From Candidatus Pelethomonas intestinigallinarum (lineage in GTDB: Bacteria; Bacillota; Clostridia; Oscillospirales; Oscillospiraceae): a stretch of DNA of 14,507 nt. Positions 6,782-14,163 of this stretch are shown piece by piece. The translations under genes and the position numbers were made by a program. The stretch covers positions 1 to 14,507 of the forward strand of contig DVGP01000118.1 of assembly GCA_018712665.1 (NCBI GenBank). Direction: 5' to 3'. The number at the start of each line of letters is the position of its first letter. Within the stretch, counting starts at the first letter, position 1. The notes under the pieces were generated by a model. The model saw only the letters and a list, made by a program, of their open reading frames with translations. It was not told the origin of the DNA and did not search any database.

Positions 6782-7270
6782 TCACGCTTTTCCCAGGCGG
6801 CGGAGCATAGTCTTCTTCACCGCCCGGAGGATGTTCTCGTAGCCGGTGCAGCGGCACAGGTGGCCGGAGAGGAGCTTGCGCAGCTCCTCGTCGGTGTACT
6901 CCTTCCCGCTCTCCAGGATCTCCACGGCGGTCATGATGAAGCCCGGGGTGCAGAAGCCGCACTGGATGGCGGCCTCGTCGATGAAGGCCTGCTGGATGTC
7001 GCTGAGCTCCCCGCCGGGGCCCATCAGCCCCTCCAGGGTGCGGATGTTCTTCCCGTCGGTCCAGGCTGCCAGGTACAGGCAGGAGTTGAAGCACTCCCCG
7101 TCGATGAGGACGTTGCAGGCCCCGCACTCCCCCACCTCGCAGCCCTTCTTTACGCTGGTCAGGCGGAAGTCGTTGCGGAGCATGTCCGTCAGGGAGGCCC
7201 GGACGTCCACCATCTTCTCCACGGCCTTGCCGTTGATGGTGCAGCGGATCAGCTTGTATTGGCTGTTCAT
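6782..7270 (-). CDS. xdhC: Molybdenum hydroxylase 2Fe-2S subunit (XdhC/CoxS type)
   Basis: The product is a 162-residue iron-sulfur subunit that passes electrons from the molybdenum centre to FAD. The N-terminal plant-type ferredoxin domain has ligands C44, C49, C52 and C64 (GCEVGECGAC and the later SC). The C-terminal helical domain carries the second cluster ligands C104 and C107 (QCGFC) and C139 and C141 (CRC). It closely resembles the E. coli subunit named XdhC, including SCLYLAAW and IRTLEG. This XdhC is the iron-sulfur subunit, not the unrelated sulfurase-type maturation protein of the same name. The ATG at 7270 overlaps the stop of the FAD subunit as ATGA, indicating translational coupling; the in-frame upstream stretch is coding for the other gene. 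Confidence 0.93.
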   Translation of the reverse strand: MNSQYKLIRCTINGKAVEKMVDVRASLTDMLRNDFRLTSVKKGCEVGECGACNVLIDGECFNSCLYLAAWTDGKNIRTLEGLMGPGGELSDIQQAFIDEAAIQCGFCTPGFIMTAVEILESGKEYTDEELRKLLSGHLCRCTGYENILRAVKKTMLRRLGKA

Positions 7271-8151
7271 GCGATCACACCTCCCGCCAGTTTGATGGAC
7301 TCCGCCAGGCACCGCCTCGCCATCTCCCCGGCGATGTGCTCCCGGAAGGCCTTGCTGGCCCGCCAGCTGTCCCGGGGGTGGATGTCCTCCAGGGCTCCGG
7401 CGGCGAAGGCGTCCAGGGTCTCCGGCGTCAGAGGCTTTCCCTGGACGGCGGCCTCGGCGGAGGGGGCCCGCATGGGGATGGGGCCCGCCACGCCGTAGCC
7501 GATCCGGGCCCGGGCGATGGACTTCCTGTCCTCGGAGAGGACCACGTTCACCGAGCAGCCGGTGGTGGCGATGTCCATGGCGTTGCGCATGGCGTACTTG
7601 ATGTAGTGGCCGAAGCAGTTTGTGTAGCTGGCCTTGGGGATGAGGATGGCGGTCTGGATCTCGTCGGGGCGGATGTCCACCCGGCCCGCCCCCAGGTAGA
7701 AGTCCTGGATGGGCAGGCGGCGGACGCCCCGCTCTCCCGTCAGCTCGATGACAGCGTCCCAGGCGAAGAGGGTGGAGGCGGAGTCGGCGGAGGTGACGCC
7801 GTTGCAGGTGTTGCCGCCGATGGTGCCGGCGTTGCGGATCTGGGGCCCGCCCACCATGTCCACCGCCTGGCCCAGAACGTTGATATATTTCTGGATGATG
7901 GGGTCCCGGGTGATGTGGCTGAAGCTGGTGAGGGAGCCGATGCGGATGCTCTCGTCCCCGTCCAGGGTGACGCCCCGGAGCTCGTCAATGCCGTAGATGG
8001 AGATGAGCTCCACCCCGGCCCGCTTGCCCTCCCGCATCTGGACCAGCACGTCGGTGCCCCCGGCGATGATCTGGGCCTGGGGGTGCTCCAGCCGGAGGCG
8101 GACGGCGTCCTGGACGCTGGCCGCCTCGTAGAAGGCTTTCATGTCATACAT
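7267..8151 (-). CDS. xdhB: Xanthine dehydrogenase-type FAD-binding subunit
   Basis: The product is a 294-residue flavoprotein subunit that receives electrons from the iron-sulfur subunit and hands them to NAD+ or another acceptor. The FAD-binding motifs are IIAGGTDVLVQM (about 28-39) and AGTIGGNTCNGVTSADSAST (about 108-127). The C-terminal CO-dehydrogenase flavoprotein domain contains IGYGVAGPIPMR and the end SWRASKAFREH. Length and motifs match E. coli XdhB (292 residues) closely across the whole protein. The gene begins 22 nt after the stop of xdhA, with GAAGGGAG as ribosome binding site, and overlaps the next gene by 4 nt. Confidence 0.94.
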   Translation of the reverse strand: MYDMKAFYEAASVQDAVRLRLEHPQAQIIAGGTDVLVQMREGKRAGVELISIYGIDELRGVTLDGDESIRIGSLTSFSHITRDPIIQKYINVLGQAVDMVGGPQIRNAGTIGGNTCNGVTSADSASTLFAWDAVIELTGERGVRRLPIQDFYLGAGRVDIRPDEIQTAILIPKASYTNCFGHYIKYAMRNAMDIATTGCSVNVVLSEDRKSIARARIGYGVAGPIPMRAPSAEAAVQGKPLTPETLDAFAAGALEDIHPRDSWRASKAFREHIAGEMARRCLAESIKLAGGVIA

Positions 8152-8173
8152 GGTTTATGCCACTCCCTTCTCT

Positions 8174-10462
8174 CTAAAGAACGCCAGCCTCTTTGAATTT
8201 CGCAAAGAGGACGTGGGGGGTCATGGGGGCGTTGTCGATGGCCACGCCGGTGGCCTGGAGCACCGCGTTGCGGATGGCCGGGGCGGGGGAACAGGCCGGG
8301 GGCTCCCCCAGGGCCTTGGTGCCGTAGGGGCTGGTGGGCTCCGGGTTCTCCACGAACAGGGCCCGGAGGTTCGGGTGGTCCATAAAGGTGGAGAGCTTGT
8401 AGTCCAGCAGGTTGTTGTTCAGGGGCCTGCCGGTCTTTTCATCGAAGAGGAGCTGCTCGCTGAGGGCGTAGCCGATGCCCATGGACATGCCGCCGTGGAC
8501 CTGGGCCTCCGCCAGGGCGGGGTTGATGAGCTTGCCGCAGTCGTGGACGTTGACGATATCCAGCAGCTTCACCTTGCACAGGGGGATGTCCACCTCCACC
8601 TCGGCGAAGGTGCAGCCGAAGGAGTAGGCGTTGTTTTTGATCTGGTAGGTGCTCTCGGCGGTGATGTGCTGGCTGTGGGTGAGGCTGTAGAGGGCCTCGG
8701 TGGCCAGCTCCCCCAGGGTCATCAGCTCCCGGCCGTCGGTGATCCGGACGATCTTTCCGTCGATGAGGTCCAGGTTGGCCACTGGCTGACGGGTGAGCTC
8801 CTGGGCGTAGGCCAGGATGCGCTCCTTCAGCAGCTGGCCCGTCTGCCGCAGGGCGAAGCCCCCCACGTAGGTCTGCCGGGAGGCGTAGGCCCCGGTGCCG
8901 AAGGGGGTGATGTCGGTATCCTGGGTGGAGATGATATGTACGTCCTCAAAGGGGACGCCGATGGCGTCGGCGGCCATCTGGGTGAAGGCGGTATCGCAGC
9001 CCTGGCCGATCTCCGTCTCGCCGGTCTGCACCTGGACGGAGCCGTCCTGGTTGAGGACCATCCGGCAGGAGCTGGTCTCCAGGGAGATGGGCCACACGGC
9101 GGTGTTGTACCAGAAGAGGGCCATGCCCACCCCCCGGCGGACCGGGCCGGTCTGGTCCGCGTAGGCCGCCCGCTTGCGCTGGTAGTCGATGGCCTGGGCG
9201 CCCTTCTCCATGACCTGGCGGAAGGTGTCGTAGTAGTTCTCGTTCTTGCTGAAGGCGTCCACATAGCCCTTGGGCATGGCGATCTGCCAGCGGTACTCCA
9301 CCGGGTCCCGGCCCAGGACCCGGGCCACGTCGTCGATGTGGCACTCCCCGGCCCACATGGCCTGGGGGATGCCGTAGCCCCGCATGGCCCCGGCGGCGGG
9401 CTTGTTGGTGAACACGCTCCAGGCGTCCCCCTCCACGTTGGGGCAGGGGTAGATCTGGGGGAAGGCCCCCATGCCCTTGGCCACCACGCCGTGGCCGTGG
9501 GAGGCGTAGGCCCCCTGGTTGGAGAAGCACTCGATCTTCCGGGCGGCGAAGGACCCGTCGGGCCGGACCCAGGAGATGATGTGGGTGCGGATGGCGTGGC
9601 GGACCCGGTTGTTGACGAAGGTCTCCTCACGCTGGCAGTCGATCTTCACCAGCCGGCCCCCCAGCTGGGTGGTGAGCCAGGCGCACAGGGGCTCGTAGAG
9701 GGCGTCCTGCTTGTTGCCGAAGCCGCCGCCGATGTAGGGTTTGACGATCCGCACCTTGCCCCAGGGGATGCCCAGGGCCTGGCCGCAGACCCGGCGGACG
9801 ATGTGGGGGATCTGGGTGGAGGAGACCACGGTGATCCGCCCGCCTTCCATGTGGGCGGCGCAGATGTGGTTCTCGATGTGGCAGTGCTGGACGGTGGGGG
9901 TGTCGTACCAGCCCTCCACCTTGATGAGGCCCGGCTCTCTGCTGGCGGACTCGTAGTCGCCGCTGCGGATCTGGGTGTGGGCCAGGATGTTGCCCGGGTA
10001 CTTCTCGTGGAGCTGGGGCGCGCCGGGCTCCATGGCCTTCTGCACGTCCAGGACAAAGGGCAGCTCCTCATAGGTGACCTTCACCAGCCGGGCGGCCTGG
10101 GACGCGGCCACCTCGTTTTCCGCCACCACCACCGCCACGTCGTCGCCGTAGTAGCGGACATGGCGGCTCAGCAGCAGCCGGTCCGCCACGTCCTGGTGGG
10201 CGGGGTCCGTGCTCCAGGGGTGGCCCGCCGTGGGGAAGTAGTACTCCGGCACGTCGAAGCAGGTGAAGACCTTCACCACCCCGGGGACGGCCTCCGCCTC
10301 GCTGGTGTCGATGGCGGTGACCATGCCGTGGGCCACGGTGGAGTGGACCAGGCGGGTCACCAGGGCGCTGCCGTCGCACAGATCGTCGGTGTATTTGGCC
10401 CGGCCCGTGGCCTTGTCAAAGGCGTCCACCCGGACCCTGCTCTGGCCTACGCTGCTGCTCAT
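8174..10462 (-). CDS. xdhA: Xanthine dehydrogenase-type molybdopterin-binding subunit
   Basis: The product is the 762-residue catalytic subunit of a molybdenum hydroxylase, hydroxylating a C-H bond next to nitrogen in an aromatic heterocycle or an aldehyde. The N-terminal ald_Xan_dh domain (about 14-130) is followed by the cofactor-binding region with IGGGFGNKQD (about 244-253), AMRGYG (359-364) and EIGQGCDTAF. The catalytic glutamate is E720 in LGEPP. It aligns by eye along its whole length with E. coli XdhA. The residue in the place of mammalian E802, which contacts purines, is Q252, as I recall for E. coli XdhA, so xanthine as substrate is not assured. It has a GGAGG ribosome binding site and is the first gene of the operon. 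All expected family segments are present with no frameshift. The cofactor is probably the CMP-dinucleotide form made by the last gene. Confidence 0.93.
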   Translation of the reverse strand: MSSSVGQSRVRVDAFDKATGRAKYTDDLCDGSALVTRLVHSTVAHGMVTAIDTSEAEAVPGVVKVFTCFDVPEYYFPTAGHPWSTDPAHQDVADRLLLSRHVRYYGDDVAVVVAENEVAASQAARLVKVTYEELPFVLDVQKAMEPGAPQLHEKYPGNILAHTQIRSGDYESASREPGLIKVEGWYDTPTVQHCHIENHICAAHMEGGRITVVSSTQIPHIVRRVCGQALGIPWGKVRIVKPYIGGGFGNKQDALYEPLCAWLTTQLGGRLVKIDCQREETFVNNRVRHAIRTHIISWVRPDGSFAARKIECFSNQGAYASHGHGVVAKGMGAFPQIYPCPNVEGDAWSVFTNKPAAGAMRGYGIPQAMWAGECHIDDVARVLGRDPVEYRWQIAMPKGYVDAFSKNENYYDTFRQVMEKGAQAIDYQRKRAAYADQTGPVRRGVGMALFWYNTAVWPISLETSSCRMVLNQDGSVQVQTGETEIGQGCDTAFTQMAADAIGVPFEDVHIISTQDTDITPFGTGAYASRQTYVGGFALRQTGQLLKERILAYAQELTRQPVANLDLIDGKIVRITDGRELMTLGELATEALYSLTHSQHITAESTYQIKNNAYSFGCTFAEVEVDIPLCKVKLLDIVNVHDCGKLINPALAEAQVHGGMSMGIGYALSEQLLFDEKTGRPLNNNLLDYKLSTFMDHPNLRALFVENPEPTSPYGTKALGEPPACSPAPAIRNAVLQATGVAIDNAPMTPHVLFAKFKEAGVL

Positions 10463-10498
10463 GGTACGTCAGCCTCCTTCACTCAGTATGGGCAAATT

Positions 10499-10526
10499 GG
10501 GCAGGGGGCAAAAGAAGGTCCTGCCC
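10499..10526 (-). repeat. Hairpin in the xdh operon leader
   Basis: GGGCAGG (10499-10505) pairs with CCTGCCC (10520-10526) over a 14-nt loop. It lies within the roughly 77-nt leader between the predicted start site and the xdhA start codon. No U-run follows on the minus strand, so it is not an attenuator of the ordinary kind; it could be an operator half-site pair or a leader stem. Too small for a known riboswitch. Confidence 0.4.
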
Positions 10527-10545
10527 TGATTTCTAAATTATTGTT

Positions 10546-10574
10546 ATTATAGCACAAAAAATTTTAGCTGTACA
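10546..10574 (-). promoter_or_regulatory. Extended -10 promoter of the xdh operon
   Basis: On the minus strand the -10 TATAAT (10551-10546) is perfect and is preceded by TGC, the extended -10 element. The -35 TGTACA (10574-10569) lies 17 bp upstream and matches four of six consensus bases. Transcription should start near 10539 and read through xdhA, xdhB, xdhC and mocA to the terminator at 6120-6163. Confidence 0.8.
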
Positions 10575-10578
10575 GAGG

Positions 10579-10608
10579 CGGCGTTATCTTATTTTCAGGA
10601 TAGCGCCG
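10579..10608. repeat. Inverted repeat between divergent promoters
   Basis: CGGCGTTATC (10579-10588) faces GATAGCGCCG (10599-10608), ten pairs with one mismatch or wobble around a 10-nt spacer. It lies immediately upstream of the xdh -35 box and about 20 bp upstream of the -35 of the divergent beta-CASP gene. Position and symmetry would suit an activator or dual-operator site. No regulator gene for the operon is in the window. Confidence 0.45.
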
Positions 10609-10627
10609 GGGGCGGGACATCCGCCGG

Positions 10628-10656
10628 TTGTAAATCTCACTATGTCGTGATAAAAT
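10628..10656 (+). promoter_or_regulatory. Promoter of the beta-CASP hydrolase gene
   Basis: The -35 TTGTAA (10628-10633) and -10 TAAAAT (10651-10656) are 17 bp apart, and TGA precedes the -10 as an extended element. The start is predicted near 10663, which leaves about 25 nt before the ATG at 10688 and supports that ATG over the one at 10664. Confidence 0.75.
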
Positions 10657-10687
10657 AACCTCAATGAAAGAAAAGGAGGCCACTACC

Positions 10688-12283
10688 ATGAAGCTCAGCT
10701 TTTTCGGCGCGGACCAGTGCGTCACCGGCAGCTGCCACTGCCTGGAGATCAACGGAAAAAGAATTTTGATCGACTGCGGCCTCCAGCAGGGCCGGGATGA
10801 GATCGACAACCGGGAGCTGCCCTTCGCCCCCAACACCGTTGACTATGTGCTCATCACCCACGCCCACATCGACCACAGCGGCCGGGTGCCCATGCTGGTG
10901 AAGGAGGGGTTCACCGGCACGATCTGGACCACCCGCCTTACCGCCGATCTGCTGGAGATCATGCTCGCCGACAGCGCCCACATCCAGGAGTCCGACGCGG
11001 AGTATGAGAACCGGAAGAACCAGCGGGCGGGCCGTCCCCTGGTGGAGCCCATCTACACGGTGGAGGACGCCATGAAGACCATGGACTATGTCCGGACCTG
11101 CGAGTATGGCCAGACCGTCGACGTCTGCCAGGGGGTAAAGGCCACCTTCACCGACGCGGGACACCTGCTGGGCTCCGCCAGCATCACCCTGGACCTGGAG
11201 GAGGACGGGGTCAAAAAGACCGTGGTCTTCTCCGGGGACATCGGCAACATCAACCAGCCCATCATCCGGGACCCCATCCTCCTGAAGCGGGCGGACTACG
11301 TGGTCATGGAGTCCACCTACGGAGACCGGAACCACCAGGAGGTGTGGAGCTACACCTCGGAGCTGGCCAAGGTCATCGACCGCACCCTGGGCCGGGGCGG
11401 CAACGTGGTGATCCCCGCCTTCGCCGTGGGCCGTACCCAGGAGATTTTGTACTTCCTGCGGCGGATCAAGCAGGAGCACCTGGTGAAGTCCGTGGCGGAT
11501 TTCCCGGTGTATATCGACTCCCCCCTGGCCAGCAAGGCCACCACCATCTTCTGCGGCGACCTCCACGGCTATCTGGACGAGGAGGCCCTGGCGCTGGTGA
11601 AGGACGGCACCGCCATGTTTTCCTTCCCGGGGCTGCGGCTGACGGAGTCGGTGGAGGAGTCGAAGCTGCTGAACACCGACAAGACCCCCAAGGTCATCAT
11701 CTCCGCCTCCGGCATGTGCGACGCCGGCCGCATCCGCCACCACCTGAAGTACAACCTCTGGCGGCGGGAGAGCACCATCGTCTTTGTGGGCTTCCAGTCC
11801 CCGGGGACCCTGGGCCGGACCCTGCTGGACGGGGCCAAGAGCGTGAAGCTCTTCGGTGAGGAGGTGGCCGTTCTGGCGGAGATCGAGAACTTCAAGGGCC
11901 TGAGCAGCCACGCCGACCGGGACCACCTGATCCAGTGGGTCCAGTCCTTCGAGAATCCCGCCCACTTCTTCGTGGTCCACGGGGACCGGGAGGTGGCCCC
12001 CTACTTCGCCGACAGCCTCCAGCGCCTGGGCCTCAGCGCCCACGCCCCACAGTACACCGAGGTCTACGACCTGGCGGCGGGCCGCCAGCTCTCCCCCGGT
12101 TACCTGCCGGAGCGGAAGGTCAGCGATTTCGCCGGCGGCCGGGTCTCCAACGCCTACCAGCGCCTGGTGGCCATGGGCAAGCTGCTCCAGGAGGTCATCG
12201 TCCGCAGCAAGGGCCGGGCCAACCGGGACCTGGGCAACTTCGCCGACCAGATCAAGCAGCTCATCGACAAGTGGGAGGCATAG
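10688..12283 (+). CDS. Beta-CASP metallo-beta-lactamase RNA hydrolase
   Basis: The product is a 531-residue MBL-fold protein of the COG1236 (YSH1/CPSF73-like) group, probable zinc-dependent endo- or exoribonucleases acting in the cytoplasm. The metal-binding motif THAHIDH gives H58, H60, D62 and H63; H159 lies in DAGHLLGS and D184 in FSGDIGN. The region then shows ESTYGDR and the inserted beta-CASP domain with AFAVGRTQE, DSPLA, SGMCDAGRIRHHL and SSHADRDHL, and ends with FFVVHGD and a helical tail. There is no KH or S1 domain, unlike archaeal CPSF proteins and RNase J. I chose ATG 10688 because AGGAGG (10674-10679) sits 8 nt upstream; the ATG at 10664 lies at the transcription start and lacks a site. 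Physiological substrate unknown. It is divergent from the xdh operon and seems monocistronic. Confidence 0.92.
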   Translation: MKLSFFGADQCVTGSCHCLEINGKRILIDCGLQQGRDEIDNRELPFAPNTVDYVLITHAHIDHSGRVPMLVKEGFTGTIWTTRLTADLLEIMLADSAHIQESDAEYENRKNQRAGRPLVEPIYTVEDAMKTMDYVRTCEYGQTVDVCQGVKATFTDAGHLLGSASITLDLEEDGVKKTVVFSGDIGNINQPIIRDPILLKRADYVVMESTYGDRNHQEVWSYTSELAKVIDRTLGRGGNVVIPAFAVGRTQEILYFLRRIKQEHLVKSVADFPVYIDSPLASKATTIFCGDLHGYLDEEALALVKDGTAMFSFPGLRLTESVEESKLLNTDKTPKVIISASGMCDAGRIRHHLKYNLWRRESTIVFVGFQSPGTLGRTLLDGAKSVKLFGEEVAVLAEIENFKGLSSHADRDHLIQWVQSFENPAHFFVVHGDREVAPYFADSLQRLGLSAHAPQYTEVYDLAAGRQLSPGYLPERKVSDFAGGRVSNAYQRLVAMGKLLQEVIVRSKGRANRDLGNFADQIKQLIDKWEA

Positions 12284-12309
12284 CGCGTGAGGCCTCCATT
12301 CTTTTTCTT
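12274..12309 (+). terminator. Possible terminator of the beta-CASP gene
   Basis: GGAGGC (12274-12279) pairs with GCCTCC (12292-12297) over a 12-nt loop that includes the stop codon, and is followed at once by ATTCTTTTTCTT, a U-rich tract. The stem is short and overlaps coding sequence, so this is a moderate call. The T-rich tract is also the left arm of the adjacent palindrome. Confidence 0.4.
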
Positions 12310-12462
12310 GAAAGAAAAAGAATCAAAAAGAACTTTTATCGCAAAACTCCGTTTTGCTTATGAGTTCTTTTGTTTTTCATTTCTGTTTCTAATAAATCCC
12401 AGCGAAACGTAGTTTCGCTATAAAAAGTTTCTTTTGATCCTTTTCTTTTCAAAGAAAAGGAT
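12298..12462. repeat. Palindromic A/T-rich intergenic element, MITE-like
   Basis: About 165 bp of low-GC sequence sits between two very GC-rich genes. It contains four stacked palindromes: 12298-12309/12312-12323 (12 bp), GCAAAAC/GTTTTGC at 12341-12347/12351-12357 nested in AAAAGAAC/GTTCTTTT at 12326-12333/12364-12371, AGCGAAAC/GTTTCGCT at 12401-12408/12412-12419, and 12437-12448/12451-12462 (12 bp). The two outer palindromes are also related to each other, and about 25 bp of the left end matches the right end inverted at roughly 20 of 25 positions. It encodes nothing. The layout suggests a small non-autonomous mobile or dispersed palindromic repeat; no target-site duplication could be confirmed. 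It immediately precedes the ribosome binding site of rlmD. Confidence 0.6.
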
Positions 12463-12485
12463 GTATACCGGGGAGGTAATATCCA

Positions 12486-14108
12486 ATGGAGCAGCTGCGG
12501 AAGAACGACATACGGGAGGTCACCATTGAGGGCTACTCCGCCGAGGGGCTGGGTGTGGCCCGGGTGGAGGGCCGGGTGGTGTTCGTCCACGGGGCTGTCC
12601 GTGGAGAGCGGTGCCAGGTCCGTGTTCTGAAGGTCCTGAAGAACATGGCCTTCGGCCGGGTGGAGCGGGTGCTGGAGCCCGCTCCCGCCCGCCGCGCGCC
12701 GGACTGCCCCCACTACCCCGCCTGCGGCGGCTGCGACTTCCGCCACATCTCCTACGAGGAGGAGCTGTCCGCCAAGCGGCAGCGGGTGGAGGACGCCCTG
12801 CGCCGGGTGGGCGGGGCGGACGTGGCCGTGGAGGAGATTTTGGGCAGCGAGGCCGTGGACGGCTACCGGAACAAGTGTCAGTTCCCCGTGAGCCCCGAGG
12901 GCCGGGCCGGGTTCTACCGGGCCCGGAGCCACCAGGTGATCCCCGCCGCCGACTGCCGCCTCCAAAGCCCCCAGGCCGGGGCCGTCGCCCGGGCGGTGGA
13001 GGGGTATCTGGCGGACCTGGATGTCCCCGCCTACGACGAGGGGACGGGCCGGGGTCTCCTGCGGCACATCTACGTCCGCACCAACGCCGCGGGGCAGGCC
13101 CTGGTCTGCCTGGTGGTGAACGGGGAGTCTCTGCCCCGGGAGGCGGAACTGGTCCGCCGCATCCGGGCCGCCTGTCCGGAGACGGTGGGAATCGTGCTGA
13201 ACACCAACACCCGGGACACCAACGTGGTCCTGGGGGATACATACCGGACCCTCTGGGGGGAGGATGCCCTGGAGGACACCCTCTGCGGACTGACCTTCCG
13301 CCTGTCCATCCCCGCCTTCTACCAGGTGAACCGCGCCCAGGCGGAGCGGCTGTACGGGAAGGCGGCGGAGCTGGCGGGGCTCACCGGCAGGGAGACGGTG
13401 CTGGACCTCTACTGCGGGGCGGGGACCATTACGCTGTGTCTGGCAAAGCATGCCCAGCGGGTCATCGGCGGGGAGATCGTGCCGGAGGCCATCGACAACG
13501 CCCGGGAGAACGCCCGGCGCAACGGCGTGGCCAACGCGGAATTCTTCTGCGGGGACGCGGGGGAGATCGCCGCCCACCTGGCCTCGGAGGACCTGCGGCC
13601 GGACGTGGTGGTGGTGGACCCTCCCCGGAAGGGGCTGGGGGAGGAGGTCATCGCCGCTGTGGCGGGGATGGCCCCTGAACGGGTGGTCTACGTCTCCTGC
13701 GACCCCGCTACCCTGGCCCGGGACGTAAAGCGGTTCTCCGCCCTGGGCTATGCCGCCGCCCGGGCCGTAGCGGTGGATATGTTCCCCCGGACGCGGCATG
13801 TGGAGACGGTTGTACTTTTGTCCAAACTCAATACCAAGCAGCATATTGAGGTGGAGCTGAATCTGGACGAGCTGGATTTGACAGCGGCGGAGAGCAAGGC
13901 TACCTATGACGAGATCAAAGCCTATGTGCTGGAGAAGTATGGGTTGAAAGTGTCCAGCCTGTATATCTCCCAGGTCAAGCGGAAGTGTGGGCTGGATATG
14001 GGACAGAACTATAACCTTTCAAAGAAGGAAGATGCAAAAGTGCCGCAGTGCCCGCCGGAAAAGGAAGCGGCAATTGTAGAGGCATTGAAACATTTTCATA
14101 TGATATAA
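12486..14108 (+). CDS. rlmD: 23S rRNA (uracil-C5)-methyltransferase, RlmD/RumA type, with extra C-terminal tail
   Basis: The product is a 540-residue SAM-dependent RNA methyltransferase that makes m5U, probably in 23S rRNA. It has an N-terminal TRAM domain (about 5-64); four cysteines for a 4Fe-4S cluster (C74, C80, C83, C157); the SAM motif DLYCGAGTI (307-315); DPPRKG (378-383); the nucleophile C405 in VSCDP; and the general base E440 in HVET. Typical family members end about six residues later, at VVLLS. Here the frame continues for about 93 residues (447-540), rich in Lys and Glu, including KVSSLYISQVKRKCG and a Cys-Pro-Pro segment ending in KHFHMI. Codons in this tail use A or T at third positions far more than the body (AAA, AAT, CAT, ATT, GTA). 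The catalytic body is intact. The start has GGGGAGGT upstream. TrmA-type tRNA specificity cannot be excluded from sequence alone. Confidence 0.9.
   Translation: MEQLRKNDIREVTIEGYSAEGLGVARVEGRVVFVHGAVRGERCQVRVLKVLKNMAFGRVERVLEPAPARRAPDCPHYPACGGCDFRHISYEEELSAKRQRVEDALRRVGGADVAVEEILGSEAVDGYRNKCQFPVSPEGRAGFYRARSHQVIPAADCRLQSPQAGAVARAVEGYLADLDVPAYDEGTGRGLLRHIYVRTNAAGQALVCLVVNGESLPREAELVRRIRAACPETVGIVLNTNTRDTNVVLGDTYRTLWGEDALEDTLCGLTFRLSIPAFYQVNRAQAERLYGKAAELAGLTGRETVLDLYCGAGTITLCLAKHAQRVIGGEIVPEAIDNARENARRNGVANAEFFCGDAGEIAAHLASEDLRPDVVVVDPPRKGLGEEVIAAVAGMAPERVVYVSCDPATLARDVKRFSALGYAAARAVAVDMFPRTRHVETVVLLSKLNTKQHIEVELNLDELDLTAAESKATYDEIKAYVLEKYGLKVSSLYISQVKRKCGLDMGQNYNLSKKEDAKVPQCPPEKEAAIVEALKHFHMI
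13797..13826 (+). mobile_element. Putative integrative-element junction in rlmD
   Basis: Around codons 438-447 of rlmD the composition changes abruptly from host-like GC-rich codons to mixed codons, beginning with CAT for H438 and continuing through GTTGTACTTTTGTCC. The change coincides with the end of the conserved methyltransferase fold. The 3' end of rumA/rlmD genes is a known integration target of conjugative elements in Firmicutes, notably streptococci. I infer that the att core lies here and that everything to its right is element DNA. Only one end is in the window, so no direct repeat can be shown. Confidence 0.55.
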
Positions 14109-14126
14109 GGATAGCGACTCATACTT

Positions 14127-14163
14127 AAAAACACGTTATCGGCTTAGTCGGTAGCGTGTTTTT
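14127..14163 (+). terminator. Terminator downstream of rlmD
   Basis: A 17-bp stem (14127-14143 with 14147-14163) with a TTA loop contains three positions that form G.U pairs in the plus-strand RNA, and ends in a run of five U. Because the mismatches are wobble pairs only on the plus strand, it is best read as the terminator of rlmD. It lies 18 nt after the stop codon. Confidence 0.8.

Noticed and set aside
8141..10552. Plus-strand open frame of 803 codons opposite xdhA
   Set aside because: It mirrors the GC-rich third-position bias of xdhA. The translation is low-complexity in Gly, Val, His and Leu with no family resemblance, and there is no ribosome binding site at its start.
10463..10560. 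Purine or molybdenum-cofactor riboswitch ahead of the xdh operon
   Set aside because: The leader is only about 77 nt with a single 7-bp hairpin and a 14-nt loop. It shows neither the three-way junction of purine riboswitches nor the larger Moco RNA fold.
10664..10687. Upstream ATG as the start of the beta-CASP gene
   Set aside because: It lies at the predicted transcription start and has no ribosome binding site, while the ATG at 10688 has AGGAGG at ideal spacing.
12298..12462. CRISPR array
   Set aside because: The repeats are nested palindromes of different sequence without constant spacing or unique spacers, and no cas gene is present.
12336..13844. Minus-strand open frame opposite rlmD
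   Set aside because: The sense strand carries every RlmD motif; the antisense translation is featureless and runs into the palindromic intergenic element.
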